This document shows positions 1 through 10,861 of a stretch of DNA of 64,000 nucleotides, piece after piece. The stretch's first letter is position 1; every line of letters begins with the position of its first letter. The notes under the pieces are model-generated. The model searched no databases. It saw only the letters and a list, made by a program, of their open reading frames with translations, and had not been told where the DNA came from. The stretch comes from Ciborinia camelliae (Eukaryota; Ascomycota; Leotiomycetes; Helotiales; Sclerotiniaceae), in NCBI GenBank assembly GCA_025890175.1, contig JANPYM010000007.1:2189517-2253516 (forward strand), written 5' to 3'. The position numbers and the translations under genes were made by a program.

Positions 1-451
1 AATCTCAGGGCCTCTCAGACTTTAAGTTCTAAAGTTATAACCCTTTCACCGTTTTAAGCATGGGCTATTAATGTAACTTAATGTAGCTCGCTGGAAATTG
101 TCAAAAAATAATCTTACAATAAATAGTAAGAGGGTTAAAGTTATCGGTATTGGGGCTATTCTTATGATCAATGATATGAACTAGTGCATTTGTTATCATC
201 TTTATCTTTTTCGGTCACTTTGTCTGACAGTAAGGGTAGCTAGGCGTTTTGAGCCACGATTAGACTAATTAGAATCTTTTATTCTTACATCAAAGCCCAG
301 ATATTTTCCAACAATTCTCAACCAATTCTTTTCTCGAGCCTACCCCAAAGTCAGGGCGATATATCAAAGTCAAAGTGTAAAGGCAGGTACTGAGGCTCCG
401 AGACCATACCTTATTGCATCAAATATATCTTCTCGACAAGTCTAAGTTGAT
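1..451. other. Left-edge non-coding stretch
   Basis: No open frame with coding character is visible on either strand. It is AT-rich and lies directly upstream of the prenyltransferase start, so it should hold that gene's promoter. No convincing TATA box or operator could be singled out. Confidence 0.4.
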
Positions 452-1855
452 ATGGAGTTTCACGAAAGTAACTTGGTGTGGAAGTTGCCATTGAATGACG
501 GGGTTAGTAAGAATTCAGTATCTCTTGAATAGTTCAGAACTAATTACCGAGAACATTGACAGGTCCACATTCGATGCTCCTGGAATCATCGGTTCCCTCA
601 AATATCAAATCGGCCGTGGAATGTATTAGTCGACTCTCTGAGCTGTCTTGACTCAAGCTCATCATTCTGGTGGCAGATGACTGGAGGTCCTCTTTCAGTT
701 ATGCTAGAGGCAGCTGGGTATGATGAGCATAGTCAATATGCTGCCCTTTTGTTTTACTTCCAGCATATCATTCATCGCTTGGGCATCCCACCTACTCCGC
801 AAGGTCTTCCTCATGGCTGGCGAAGTTTTATGACGGATGATTGCTCTCCTATTGAATACAGCTGGGCTTGGGGTTCTGCTCCACGCATCAGATATGCTGT
901 TGAGGCCGCGGCGCCTAGTGCTGGATCGGCCTATGATCCATTCAATCAATTTGAGACTATTCAACTCGTTGATGGACTCAAGAGATCACAAAACATGGAT
1001 TGGCAGCTTTTTGAGTTCTTTCAAAAATGTTTCGTGCCCAGTGGTGGAGCCACCAAATTTAGTCTTGACACGCCAATTTCTTCCCCAACCAACAATTCGT
1101 CTTTAATGTTGGCTTTCGAGCCGTGGAAGGGGAAAATGAACGCAAAGGGTTATGTTGCACCTATCAAGGCGTATCAATATCACCAGTCACCGCTAGAACT
1201 TGCTTCGAGTTCATTTCGAAAGCTAGAACTTGATATGAATATTGAACTCCCGGCGTATCGGACTTTTCACGATTTAATGAACTCAAAACACGGAAAATCA
1301 ACCCTCACATTCCTCGCTCTAGCGGTCGACTGTATTGATCCATTTAATTCTCGTTTCAAGCTTTACGTCAGAAGCGTCAATACGGCTTTTGACGAGGTGT
1401 GTCACAATTTAACCATGGGGAAAAAAGATCATACCATCTGGACAAAAGACCTTCTTTCCGAGCTACAAGTACTCTGGTATTTGGTCCTTGGACTAGCAAC
1501 AAATTTTCCCACAAGCAGAGAGCTAGCGACATTGGACAATGCTACCGCTGGTGTATTGTACAATTATGATATCCATGCTGCGAACGACTTGCCTGACGTG
1601 AAAGTTTATATTCCGGTGAGACACTACGGGCAGAGTGATCTCGATATAGCCAATGGACTGGGTTCTTATCTAAAGAGGCAGGGAAGTGATCAACATTTTC
1701 ATAAATACATGCAGATGTTAAAACAAATTGGTTTCTATCGTTCACTGGAGGATAGTTGTGGTATTCAGACATATATTGCCTGTGGGGTTAAGAAGAAGAT
1801 CTTGTCTTTGACTTCCTATCTAAGTCCCGAGATCTACCACCCAGCAAGATATTGA
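452..1855 (+). CDS. DMATS-type aromatic (indole) prenyltransferase
   Basis: Probable ABBA-fold prenyltransferase of the dimethylallyl-tryptophan-synthase family, which transfers a prenyl group from DMAPP to an aromatic (usually indole) substrate in the cytosol. Model: exon 1 at 452-502 and exon 2 at 563-1855, with a 60-bp phase-0 intron (donor GTTAGT, acceptor TTGACAG), giving about 447 aa, normal for the family. Seen: FWWQMTGGPLSVMLEAAGYD near residues 52-71; PIEYSW with the conserved indole-anchoring Glu near residue 115; RIRYAVE near 125; FEPWKGKMNAKGY mid-protein; KLYVRS; and KVYIPVRHYG near the C-terminus, which are family signatures. The frame is intact. The next two genes are a methyltransferase and an MFS exporter on the same strand, which points to a secondary-metabolite cluster. 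The substrate cannot be read from sequence. The first exon is the least certain part. Confidence 0.88.
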
Positions 1856-2645
1856 TTGGTTTCATTGGCATATATCAAAAGGATATCAGGAACTTACGTA
1901 GACTAAAATATAAATTTGATGAGCATTGAGTTGCTTGGATATCCCTGAAATTACGCTTATCCCTTATTCGGAGTAATACCCACACAGTAGTCCGAATTAA
2001 GAGGTAAAATCGAAAATTTTCAAAGCTCGAATTTCTGTAAATATTAGAAAATTCGAAGACTTTGAAGAATTGTTTGTTTATTTGTTCATTTGAAAAAAGA
2101 TAGAGTTTCACATGATTGCAATCTGTTAGTTGATTCTAATGTTCCAAACGAATTCAAGAATCGAAAACCTCGCCTGTTGGACTGAAGTCCAGACTGTTGA
2201 ATAGTGGACACACAGACGTGATATGAGCATCAGATGAAATTCGAGTTAATTTCCTACGCTTAGGCTAGCTGTTTCACGGAAACTGAGGAGGCGGAGTGAA
2301 GAAAAGATTGATAGGGAATGTAACGCAGGAACGTTGGGAAGCTTGCAAAGTTTCTATTCGGCGTCGAGGGAGATGTTGGAAATTTGTGGATACGAGACCC
2401 CTTCCATGGACACTGGACAGGTTGCAACTTGCAAGCTGCAAGAAAATCTCTGAAGTCTTGGACTAGTACCTCCAATAATAGCCCACAAGCTGCTTACGGA
2501 AATAATAAAATCTCAGTGGGGAGCTCATTTGAAATGGCCAGATTAGCCTCTGATATTTTTCGCGTAGCATGGCAAAAATATTCTTCAATTTAGGGATCTA
2601 GATGCGGCGTTGGGCGCCAGTGCTACTTCGTACAGTGACTGATAT
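1856..2645. other. Intergenic, no gene seen
   Basis: Only short open frames without family likeness occur here (for example around 1875-2111 and 2260-2475 on the minus strand). It should hold the prenyltransferase 3' UTR. Nothing else is recognised before the AT-rich element that begins near 2650. Confidence 0.4.
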
Positions 2646-2649
2646 TACC

Positions 2650-3122
2650 TAAGATTACCCTTAGTGAAGGTATATATAACCACTATACCGTATAAATACG
2701 ATGCTTACACGATATAAGAAACTTACACGGTATTTACACAATATAATCTCTTATATAATATAAATAACTTATCAATATTTTTATAATATTACAAATCCCG
2801 AAAGTCTTAATATTATATTTTTAATTAAAATTACTTGAACAATAAAAATTATATTTCCTATAGTACAATAGTAGTATATATAATTCAAATTCAAATTCAA
2901 AAAATTAAATAGATTATCCATTTAATATAATTAAAATAAATTTTAATATTTTTTTGAATTTTTAAAAATATTTTTGGGTTTACTTATACAAACGTTACAC
3001 GATTCTTACATAGTGCTTATACGATACTATTTCGTTACACGATGTAAATATAGTGGGAAGCCTTACACGGTGCTTACACGGTATAGCGGCTATATATACC
3101 TCCGGTCCTCCACTAAGGACAC
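2650..3122. mobile_element. AT-rich element with imperfect terminal inverted repeats (MITE-like)
   Basis: The left end reads CCTTAGTG, then AAGGTATATATAACCACTAT. The right end, read on the other strand, gives CCTTAGTG, eight extra bases, then GAGGTATATATAGCCGCTAT. The two ends form inverted repeats of about 35 bp with mostly transition differences. Both flanks of the interior carry the short direct motif CTTACACG(A/G)T several times. The 2740-2990 core is almost pure A+T, as expected of a copy altered by repeat-induced point mutation. There is no coding frame, and no target-site duplication could be fixed with confidence. It sits between the prenyltransferase and methyltransferase genes. Confidence 0.55.
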
Positions 3123-3783
3123 GAATGCGTGACAGCCCCACTCGCCCCATGGGGATTTTCATACAGTAGGTAGTCCTTCCCAGGATTTACGGGATTTCTA
3201 TAACTGGAATGTCACGAATCAGGATGTAACGATAATATGTTCGAGATGAACCGGTATACCAATTAAAGCAAATTCTAGCGGGATGCGGCTCTTCTTGGTA
3301 GGTATATGCCATACGGTGACATTGAAGATTGTGGATTGACATGGGGGTTCTGCATATGCCATCCGCATCAATCCTTGATCTATGACTGCAGAATAATGAC
3401 ACGCTGCGATATCACGGCGACAATAATACCGACGGAACTTGCAACGTCCTCGGACTACAGTTGCAAATGACTTCTGAAGAAATATTCCACCAAATTCCCG
3501 ACGAGCCCACCAATAGCGTGGTATTCTGAAGCTCTACCAATGCATCTGTGTGGTATTATCACCCATTGCGTACCGAACTGCAGATACGTGCGGCGCAAGA
3601 TGCACCTCTCGTTTAAATGTCCGGGATGTCGGAGGTTGTCGGGTTCAGAGCTCCATATTCCCCCAAGTAGCTGCGTCTAATATTGTTATTTTGCTACATA
3701 ATAGTTTCATTGTTATATAGTCTACTTGCTCCAGAAAGTCAGATTTAAATTCAACTCAAGAGTCATAACATTCGACCAGCGAC
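3123..3783. other. Intergenic upstream of the methyltransferase
   Basis: No supported gene. The short minus-strand frame at 3187-3402 has no family likeness. The methyltransferase promoter should lie in the last few hundred bases. No clear TATA box is seen. Confidence 0.35.
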
Positions 3784-4832
3784 ATGTCAAAGGAAATTTT
3801 GGCCTTTAGCCGAAACAATGAGGCAGCTGTCAGGTTGGTAGAATCTATCCGAAATAGAGATTTGAACTCAACTAAATTTTGAAAGGCTTTACTTGCAGCA
3901 CTGGATGTGCCAATACGAGACAGGATTCATTTTGCATCCTGCAGTGCCAACTAACAAGGAAGACTTGAAAATCATAGATGTAGCTTGTGGAACCGGGTAT
4001 GTCAGACGTATTCCACGTACCTATATGCATAAACTTGAAATTCCTAACGTGAGGTAGAATCTGGCTTGTGGACTTGTCTCGCTCTCTTCCAAAAGCCCAG
4101 CTTGATGGGTTCGATATTTCTGATGCTCACTTTCCACCGAAATCCGAGCTACCCGAGAACGTGAGATTGTTCACACACGACGCTCTTAAACCGCCTACAG
4201 AAGACCTTATTGGGAAATACGACATTGTTCATGTCGGGCGGATCAATCTATTCATCCGGAATGAGAATCCTGCTCCATTGCTGCAGAACTTCATGGCAAT
4301 GCTTAGTAAGTCTCAAAAATTCAATGGGGGACGTATCAAAAGGACTAACTTCAAAACAGAACCAGGAGGATATATTCACTGGGATGAGCTGGATGTTGGA
4401 GGTATGCATACCTCCATAGAAAAGCCCTATGCAACAGAGATGGGCCGCTTTGGAAAGTCTTGGCTAGAGTCACAAGGCTGCACGTCTCAGTACGCAATCC
4501 CCTGCACTCTCACTAGGAAGCATTTTACTAACCATAAAATCTCTAGATGGGTCAATGAAATGACAGCTTTGTTTGAAACCCATAATCTGAAGGTACATGA
4601 TTATCGCAGACTGCCCATCAGGAACCACATGGCAAAGCCATGGACGGAGATGCAAATTATGGCAAATCGTGATTTTGTAGAACATGATGTGATACCATCC
4701 ACTCAAGGCAACTCTAATCTTCCATCTGCAGAGAAATGGCGTGAAATGTTACGAGGTGTCGAAAATGAGGCACAGGATGGACTACGCATACTCATGGATA
4801 TTGTATACATCGTCGGGCAGAAACCAGAATGA
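3784..4832 (+). CDS. SAM-dependent methyltransferase, UMTA-like fungal family
   Basis: Class I methyltransferase typical of fungal secondary-metabolite clusters. Reconstructed exons are 3784-3833, 3886-3996, 4058-4305 and 4360-4832. The introns are 52, 61 and 54 bp, and all splice in phase, giving about 293 aa. Seen: RLYLQHWMCQYETGFILHPAV near the N-terminus (family-typical); SAM-binding motif I DVACGTG at residues 48-54, followed by IWLVDLS; acidic loop QLDGFDIS; GKYDIVHVGRINLF (motif IV region); and KPGGYIHWDELD beginning near residue 137. The third intron has no stop and can be misread as coding, but removing it restores the family's LKPGGY. The gene lies downstream of the prenyltransferase and upstream of the exporter, so it probably methylates the prenylated product. 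O-, N- or C-specificity is unknown. Confidence 0.85.
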
Positions 4833-5586
4833 GGAGTAGGGGTGGTGTAAAGAAAAGTTTTGTTATCCTAAGAGACAGAATTAAACAAAATGAAGTAGAT
4901 TGAGTATTCACAAATTCCGCCAAAAGAAATAATGCCAATTGCACGACTGCTATGATCGACCTTGTAGGTAGGTAGTGGACCCTGATCAATTTATAGCCTG
5001 GGGTAACAGTGTAATAAACAAGCCCTAAAGCTTGGACCGCAAATCCCAACAGCCCTAAAATCTCAAGCGCCCCGGCAACTAAAAGCCGAAATCATGATTC
5101 GCGCTTACCGGATCTGCGCCCTTCGGCTTCGGCTTTAATAGATCGACACATAGGTACGCCATCAAGTCACAGGGGCACTAGACTAGCGTAGTATTAGCTT
5201 CGGACCTGGCTTATAAGCAGCCACAGTTTAGATCTTCAATCAACATCCCGTCTCTGCTGGTACCCAGGCAGGTAGGTACCAGGTACTACTAGGTAGTGTA
5301 TGGCTTGCTATCCGAACCTCTACGAGCGAGACAATGAGTACCTACCGAGTAGATACCTAGGTAGGTACGTAGGTATAAATAGTCCTATTGATTGCTTTGC
5401 CGCAAACCGACTGCAACGCCGCATACTTACCTAATTCAATGGGTTTTCCTAGTTCCGATGCTCACCCAAGATCTTGTTATAATAACATTCTGCATTCTTT
5501 AAAATCTTCTTTATAATTCAGTTGCGAGTTATAAAATTCAAGGGAAGCCATTTTTCTTCGGTACACGCAGAATATTACATTGGAAT
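4833..5586. other. Intergenic, promoter region of the MFS gene
   Basis: No gene is seen. From about 5265 to 5380 the sequence is crowded with AGGTAGGTACC/TACCTAGGTA-type palindromic words, followed by a TATAAAT at about 5374-5380. The span ends with the MFS start at 5587. Confidence 0.4.
5268..5380. promoter_or_regulatory. Cluster of TACCTAGGTA-like palindromes upstream of the MFS gene
   Basis: Repeated words of the form AGGTAGGTACC, CTACTAGGTAG and a perfect TACCTAGGTA (5354-5363) occur within about 110 bp, ending 210 bp before the MFS start codon. The same perfect 10-bp palindrome recurs at 40632, 41034 and 41978. A protein-binding role is inference only. Confidence 0.35.
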
Positions 5587-7366
5587 ATGAAAGAAGAAAC
5601 GCCCTCAACACCCCAATTAAGGAACTCTGACTTTACACCTGGAATAAATACTACCATTCGACACGGCTGGCGGTTTTGGGCGATTTTCCCAGGCTTATGT
5701 CTTGCTTCCATTCTATGTGCGCTCGATTCCACAATCTTATCAACCGCACTCCCAACCATCACAGCCGACCTCAATTCATCATCAAGCTACGTATGGGTAA
5801 TAAATGCTTATACCGTTACTTTCACCGCAATCCAGCCATTTTATGGGCAATTTGCTGATATTTTTGGGCGAAAATATGCTACAATAGTGGCGATATGCAT
5901 CTTTCTCTTGGGCAGCGGTATTTGTGCTGGTGCAAACCAAACAAGCATGCTGATCAGTGGGCGTGCAGTGCAAGGTCTTGGGGGAGGTGGCTTAAGCATT
6001 TTGCCGGCAATGGTAGTTTGTGATTTGGTATCGTTGAGGGAGAGACAAAAATATACTGGAGTGATCTATGGAGCATTTGCTATTGGAACCTTTATCGGGC
6101 CAATGTGAGTATTGTTAATATCAACGTTCACAGCTACTCCTACTAGGCAGATATTCAGAATTTTTGAACCACCATCAGTTTGACAGTTTTGAATGCTAAT
6201 TGATACCAATTTCTAGAGTGGGAGGCTCAATGGTAGAACATATTGGATGGCGATGGATATTCTGGCTGAATTTACCCATCGGAGGACTTGCGCTACTTTC
6301 AGTGATCTTATTCTTTCGAGTTTCGCACGTCCGTTCTGGCCCGATCCTGTCACAACTAGGAAAAATTGATTACATTGGTAACATACTATTGATGGGAGCC
6401 ATCACCTCGATTTTGATTGCATTGTCTGGTACCAGCACCGAAAAGGCCTGGGGATCTTGGCAGAGATGGGTGCCTTTGTTGTTGGGAATTTTGGCTCTGC
6501 CCTTTTACATGCTCTTTGAGGGTTCACGATTCTGCACGCAACCCACAACACCCTTACGACTATTCTCCCACCGAACATCTTCTCTGGCATTTCTGCTCAC
6601 GTTCCTCCATGGGATCCTCTTATACTGGGCCAGCTATTTCCTTCCAGTGTATTTCCAAGCCGTCTTGAAAGACTCTCCTCAGAAATCTGGAATCAACACT
6701 CTCGCAGCAGCCATACCGATGGTACCCTTTGGCATCGTGGGGGGATTCTGGATTGCAAAAGCTGGCCACTATAGATTGAATCAAATCCTCGGATTCGCGC
6801 TCGCTGGTATTGCAATCGGCTGCTTCAGTATTCTGGACCAGGATTCCTCGACAGCTGTTTGGGTCATACTACAGATCATTTTCGCCGCTGGCGCTGGAAT
6901 TGTTCTTACAGCTACTTTACCGGCTATACAAGCACCACTTCCAGAATCCGATGTGGCTGTTGCCACTGCAACGTGGGGACTTATCCAAAGTCTCGGGTTC
7001 GTTTGTGGCGTCTCTATACCTTCGAGTATTTTTGAATCTAAATTCAGAAGTATGGTTTACACCCTCGACGATGGTGCTTTGCAAAGAGTTTTCACACTTG
7101 GGGGTGCTTATGAGCATGCTTCCAAGGCATTTATTCTTTCATTGCCCGAAAACTCACAAGTACAAGTTGTAAAATTGTTTGTGGCCAGCTTGAAGCTTGT
7201 GTGGGAGGTTGGGTCTGCGTTTGCAATCTTTGGATTTCTTGCATCCTTTTTCATTCAAGATATTGAGCTGAGGACCGATTTGGAGACAGAATTTGGGTAC
7301 AGAGAGGAGACTGAGGCCACGAGGGTTGAAAAGAACCCAATTGTATCTCCCGCCTCTACAACATGA
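5587..7366 (+). CDS. MFS drug/metabolite exporter, DHA2 (14-TM) type
   Basis: Proton-coupled efflux transporter of the plasma membrane. Two exons, 5587-6104 and 6217-7366, are separated by a 112-bp intron (donor GTGAGT, acceptor TTCTAG). Splicing joins GPI to VGG and restores motif C-like GxxxGPxxGG. The product is about 555 aa. Seen: LDSTILSTALPTI in the first membrane helix (residues 46-58), the signature of drug:H+ antiporters; motif A GQFADIFGRK at 87-96; GRAVQGLGGGGL; WRWIFWLNLPIGG; and hydrophobic segments to residue about 520, followed by a polar tail. As third gene of the prenyltransferase-methyltransferase group it most likely exports the product and gives self-protection. No pathway-specific regulator is seen beside it. 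Confidence 0.9.
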
Positions 7367-7617
7367 TGAATATTAAACGATCTATGTGGTGTGGTTTCAC
7401 TCTAACCTATATGTACAGTCACGTTTATAGTATGATGCTGATTATATGATATGTATTTCGAGGGGCGGGGTATGAAGAACGGGTTAAGGTGGAATGGTAG
7501 AAACTAAATTTCAGATCATTATTACTCCCTTTATATAGCAAAATAATAGCAATGATATAAGTTTGAAGAGATGAGAAAGGAACATAACCTTACTGTCGCG
7601 ATACTATTGAATCGTAC

Positions 7618-7705
7618 ATGCGGCCTATCCGCCCGCGTCGCGGGCATATAAGCCCTGCGCAGATCGATCTTCAATCGATATACAATTCATACTACTTTAT
7701 ACCAT
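7618..7705. repeat. Dispersed repeat, copy A
   Basis: The segment GCGGGCATATAAGCCCTGCG, followed by CAGATCGATCTTCAATCGAT and an AT-rich tail, matches the segment at about 23151-23240 at roughly three bases in four or better. Both copies carry a GC-rich hairpin ending in GCGGGCATATAAG and then an ATCGAT-rich palindrome. It could be a fragment of an LTR or of a non-autonomous element; its class is not known. Confidence 0.55.
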
Positions 7706-8312
7706 ACTACAGTGTTGATCGGTTGCGAACTGAGGAAACTGGCACGGATACCCATTGAATGGATAGATACCGTCGCGCGTCTACTTCAGAAATATCAAGA
7801 GGAGATTCTAAAGTCTAGTATTCCTGGAAGTCCAATGGTAATATTTGTAACAAAAATGCAAGATTATATGATGGGAGTAGATATCATTGTTTTTCAACAG
7901 GTCACACACATAAACAAATGCACAACCCTCCATGTTTTTGATATATTGTTCTGATATGCTTATATTTATATTTATATAACTTCAGGGCTTTCATCATTTG
8001 GCGCAGTATGTAAGATTGATTACATTTCACTCCCCCGTTCTCTCATATGAATCAGATCTAATGCACCAACTACCGAAGGGATATAGGTAGGAGCCCACGC
8101 CGACTATTATCTCAAGTGATCCACTTCCCCCTCACCCCCTTCTGAATGCATCAGATATATTCATACATGGAAGAATATCTCTGTGTCTCAATTAAAACTC
8201 AACTTGAAGGTTATTTTTATAACTACAGTACATCATCTCTAATGGTTCGTTTACTAACATCTTTTCAAGATTGTTGTTATAAAATACCTAGTTCTACATA
8301 CACTAGCTCGAT

Positions 8313-8428
8313 ACAATAATACTGTTGTATTATTGTGCATAGGTGTGGGGTATATGCTACGGGATACGGAACTAGCGTTTCATCCCGTAGCATATACCCC
8401 ACACGGTGAATGTTACACATTCACGTGT
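8313..8428. repeat. Three consecutive hairpins, central one with 23-bp perfect arms
   Basis: Hairpin 1: ACAATAATAC (8313-8322), 4-base loop, GTATTATTGT (8327-8336). Hairpin 2: arm 8343-8365 is the exact reverse complement of 8382-8404, with a 16-base loop. Hairpin 3: GTGAATGT (8406-8413), 3-base loop, ACATTCAC (8417-8424), extendable by ACAC/GTGT with one bulge. There is no coding frame. Candidate roles are the core of a small mobile element, a small-RNA precursor or a site of DNA cruciform; none can be chosen from sequence. Confidence 0.7.
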
Positions 8429-9331
8429 TCTTACAACAAATACAATAAGTTCAATACAGATCCGCTCAACCATCTCAACCATCGAAAAATCGAAAAAAGT
8501 GAATAAATCAAAATAGTATCATGAAACTATGACTGCTAATATCAGAAGCTATATCACTTGGTCTTGGAATCAAATGAAATGAATGAATTGCGTTCAACGA
8601 ACCTTTGTCGGAGTTTTGATATATGTGTTTTGGAGTCCTTCCGGTTCTTACATTTTGAATCCACATCTCTTCCCAACTACCCAGATCACATTACGCATTA
8701 TTTCATTTGACTAGTAGACCGTTGTATCATGCTTCAATTGGTAAAGAATGAAAGTTGCTCATTTCTAAATCCGGAGAGGCCTCTCTCTAGTGTCATGATT
8801 AGCGTCCTGTTGGTCCATTCAACCCTTCTCAGATGAGAACCTCGTGCTCCCTTTTCCCTTTTTCTTTGAAACGTCAATTGAGAAGTTTCAATCCTTTCTC
8901 CAAAAATCTTTCTTCTCCTTAATTTGTTCTTGCTTTCTTGTCTTCATTAATTAGCAAACGCTGGGCTGCATTGCATTACTTGGGTTACTTTATATTTCTG
9001 TGTTTTCTAGTGAATTGAAATTTGAAAATGAAGGGGGAAGCGAGTCGGTTTGGATTTGAGTGGGTGGGATTGAGATGGTAGCGATATGGCAGTCAGTACT
9101 CATGTGCTGACGCTAATATGGCGAAAGATTTTGATTATGATGAAGTGGCTGTGGCTATGATGATGCGAGAAGCCTGAAGTCAGGCCACTCAAGTCTTACT
9201 ATTCACCAATCATACATGTCACTCTCCAGCCTCACCCATGAGATTGCGATTAAAGATGCTTCATCACTTTCTGTGTCCACAATGACTTTTTCCCCACTGT
9301 TTCACTTCACACTTTGGCACAGGATATTATT

Positions 9332-10861
9332 ATGATGTCGAGTACGACGATAAATAATCTTGAACCAGTTCCTCTAGACTCGACGGGCGAAGCTCCTGTT
9401 GCGTCTTCTGTTCAACTTCTTCCTACAAATCTCAATTTCCCAAGCAACCCTACGTCTGCCGTTGATGGCGGAACAACAGGCTTGCAAACAGATCCAGCAA
9501 GTTCAACACCAGTATCCATACCCGAAATGTCAGCCCCTATAGAAACACTTTTGGGATGGATGAAATATACGGAGATCAAAGCGAGTTTGTTATCTCTGGT
9601 GATAGCGTTGCTAGGTCTTGTAATTACTGTGATTTATGGGACATCTACTTGGATACAATCAAGTAATGCTGCCAATGCTACTGCAAAAGCGAATCAGTTG
9701 GCTCTATTTACGGCCTGTATATCATTTCCAGATCAGCCAGTGAGTTGCTAGTTACAATTAATATATTTTAGGTGTGTACTTGAGGTAACATTCGCTGATT
9801 ACCCCTAGAATATCGTTAACTCCACCTTCTGCAGAACAAATAGAAATGCTAGTTTGGACGGGTTCACTAAACGCGACACAGCCGCCATCAGTCTACCATT
9901 GTTATGGGACATAGATGCGTTTGCCGAAGTTCTGCAAATTGTGCAACCTTCTTGGAACTGTGAATCAGGATGTGACAAGAAAGCAACAAATCATCTACCT
10001 AATCTAGCTCAGGCGCTGTCTTTCTCGACATTTACTCGCGAAAACTGTCGCGTTGATTGTTTCGAGCGTACTCAGTCTATATTCTGGGTAAAACATGCCT
10101 TTAAAAAGTTGTGGCCATTATTCATTGTGTTCTTCATGGTGAGCACATTAAAGATTGCTCGAAAACATTTTTCAACGAGAGCCATCAGTACCACCATTAC
10201 CTATGCATGCGCATTCTTATTTCTGGCCTCATGGATACTTGGGACACATCAGACTGTATATGAGCGCTTCCTTTTCATCTTAAACGCCAGAGATTCCGTG
10301 ATTATCAACCCTCTCACCAGGATGATTATACCATCGAAATTATCCGGATTCTGGGGCGTAGCCTGGAAACCCCGAGTCTGGCTCAATATTGTAGGGTTTA
10401 CCTTTTTAACTTTCAATATTCTGGAGCGTGGGCCGTTCACTATCGATACTTCACTTCTTCTAGTCAGTGATTCTGTTGGTCTCAGCCTGCTTTACCTTCC
10501 TTGTTTGTTTTGTTATCGGCTTATTAAAAGACGCCACATACGATCCCCGGGACAATCGATATCTCCTGTGCTCTGGACCTTTTTATACGTATCTTGCGGA
10601 GTGCTCTGTTGTGTGATGGTCTGCCTCTCAAATATCGAGAAGTACAAAAAGCAGGCTGTCACAGTGATTAGCAACGAGTTATATCCCCTAGTCCCCAAGA
10701 GCCTGAAGTCATTACTCGGCAAACTATGGAGACAGACTTGGGAGAGATTGGATGATTTAGAACAAACGATTGTTTGGTATAGAAAGGGGTGTTCAACAGA
10801 TATTTTGCCAAATAAGAAGCCGATATCCGGTAATGGGTTACGATCCCGTGTTCGTGGGTGA
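9332..10861 (+). CDS. Multi-span membrane protein, unknown function
   Basis: I do not recognise the family. Two exons, 9332-9739 and 9809-10861, join in phase 0 across a 69-bp intron (donor GTGAGT, acceptor CCCCTAG), giving about 486 aa. The tandem ATG at 9332/9335 is chosen because the frame upstream lacks another ATG. The N-terminal 75 residues are Ser/Thr/Pro-rich and polar. A strong hydrophobic helix follows (ASLLSLVIALLGLVITVIYG), then a cysteine-containing loop near the splice junction, and about five further hydrophobic segments (around LFIVFFMV, TYACAFLFLASWILG, IVGFTFLTFNIL, LGLSLLYLPCLFC, FLYVSCGVLCCVMV). The tail is basic. It looks like a fungal orphan membrane protein. It stands alone, with long non-coding flanks on both sides. 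Confidence 0.65.

Larger units (their letters stand above)
7367..9331. other. Long intergenic stretch with repeat and hairpins
   Basis: No convincing gene. It contains a dispersed repeat copy (about 7618-7700), three consecutive hairpins (8313-8428) and AT-rich filler. A short open frame at 7712-7954 follows the repeat directly but resembles no family known to me. The last few hundred bases should be the promoter of the membrane-protein gene at 9332. Confidence 0.4.
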
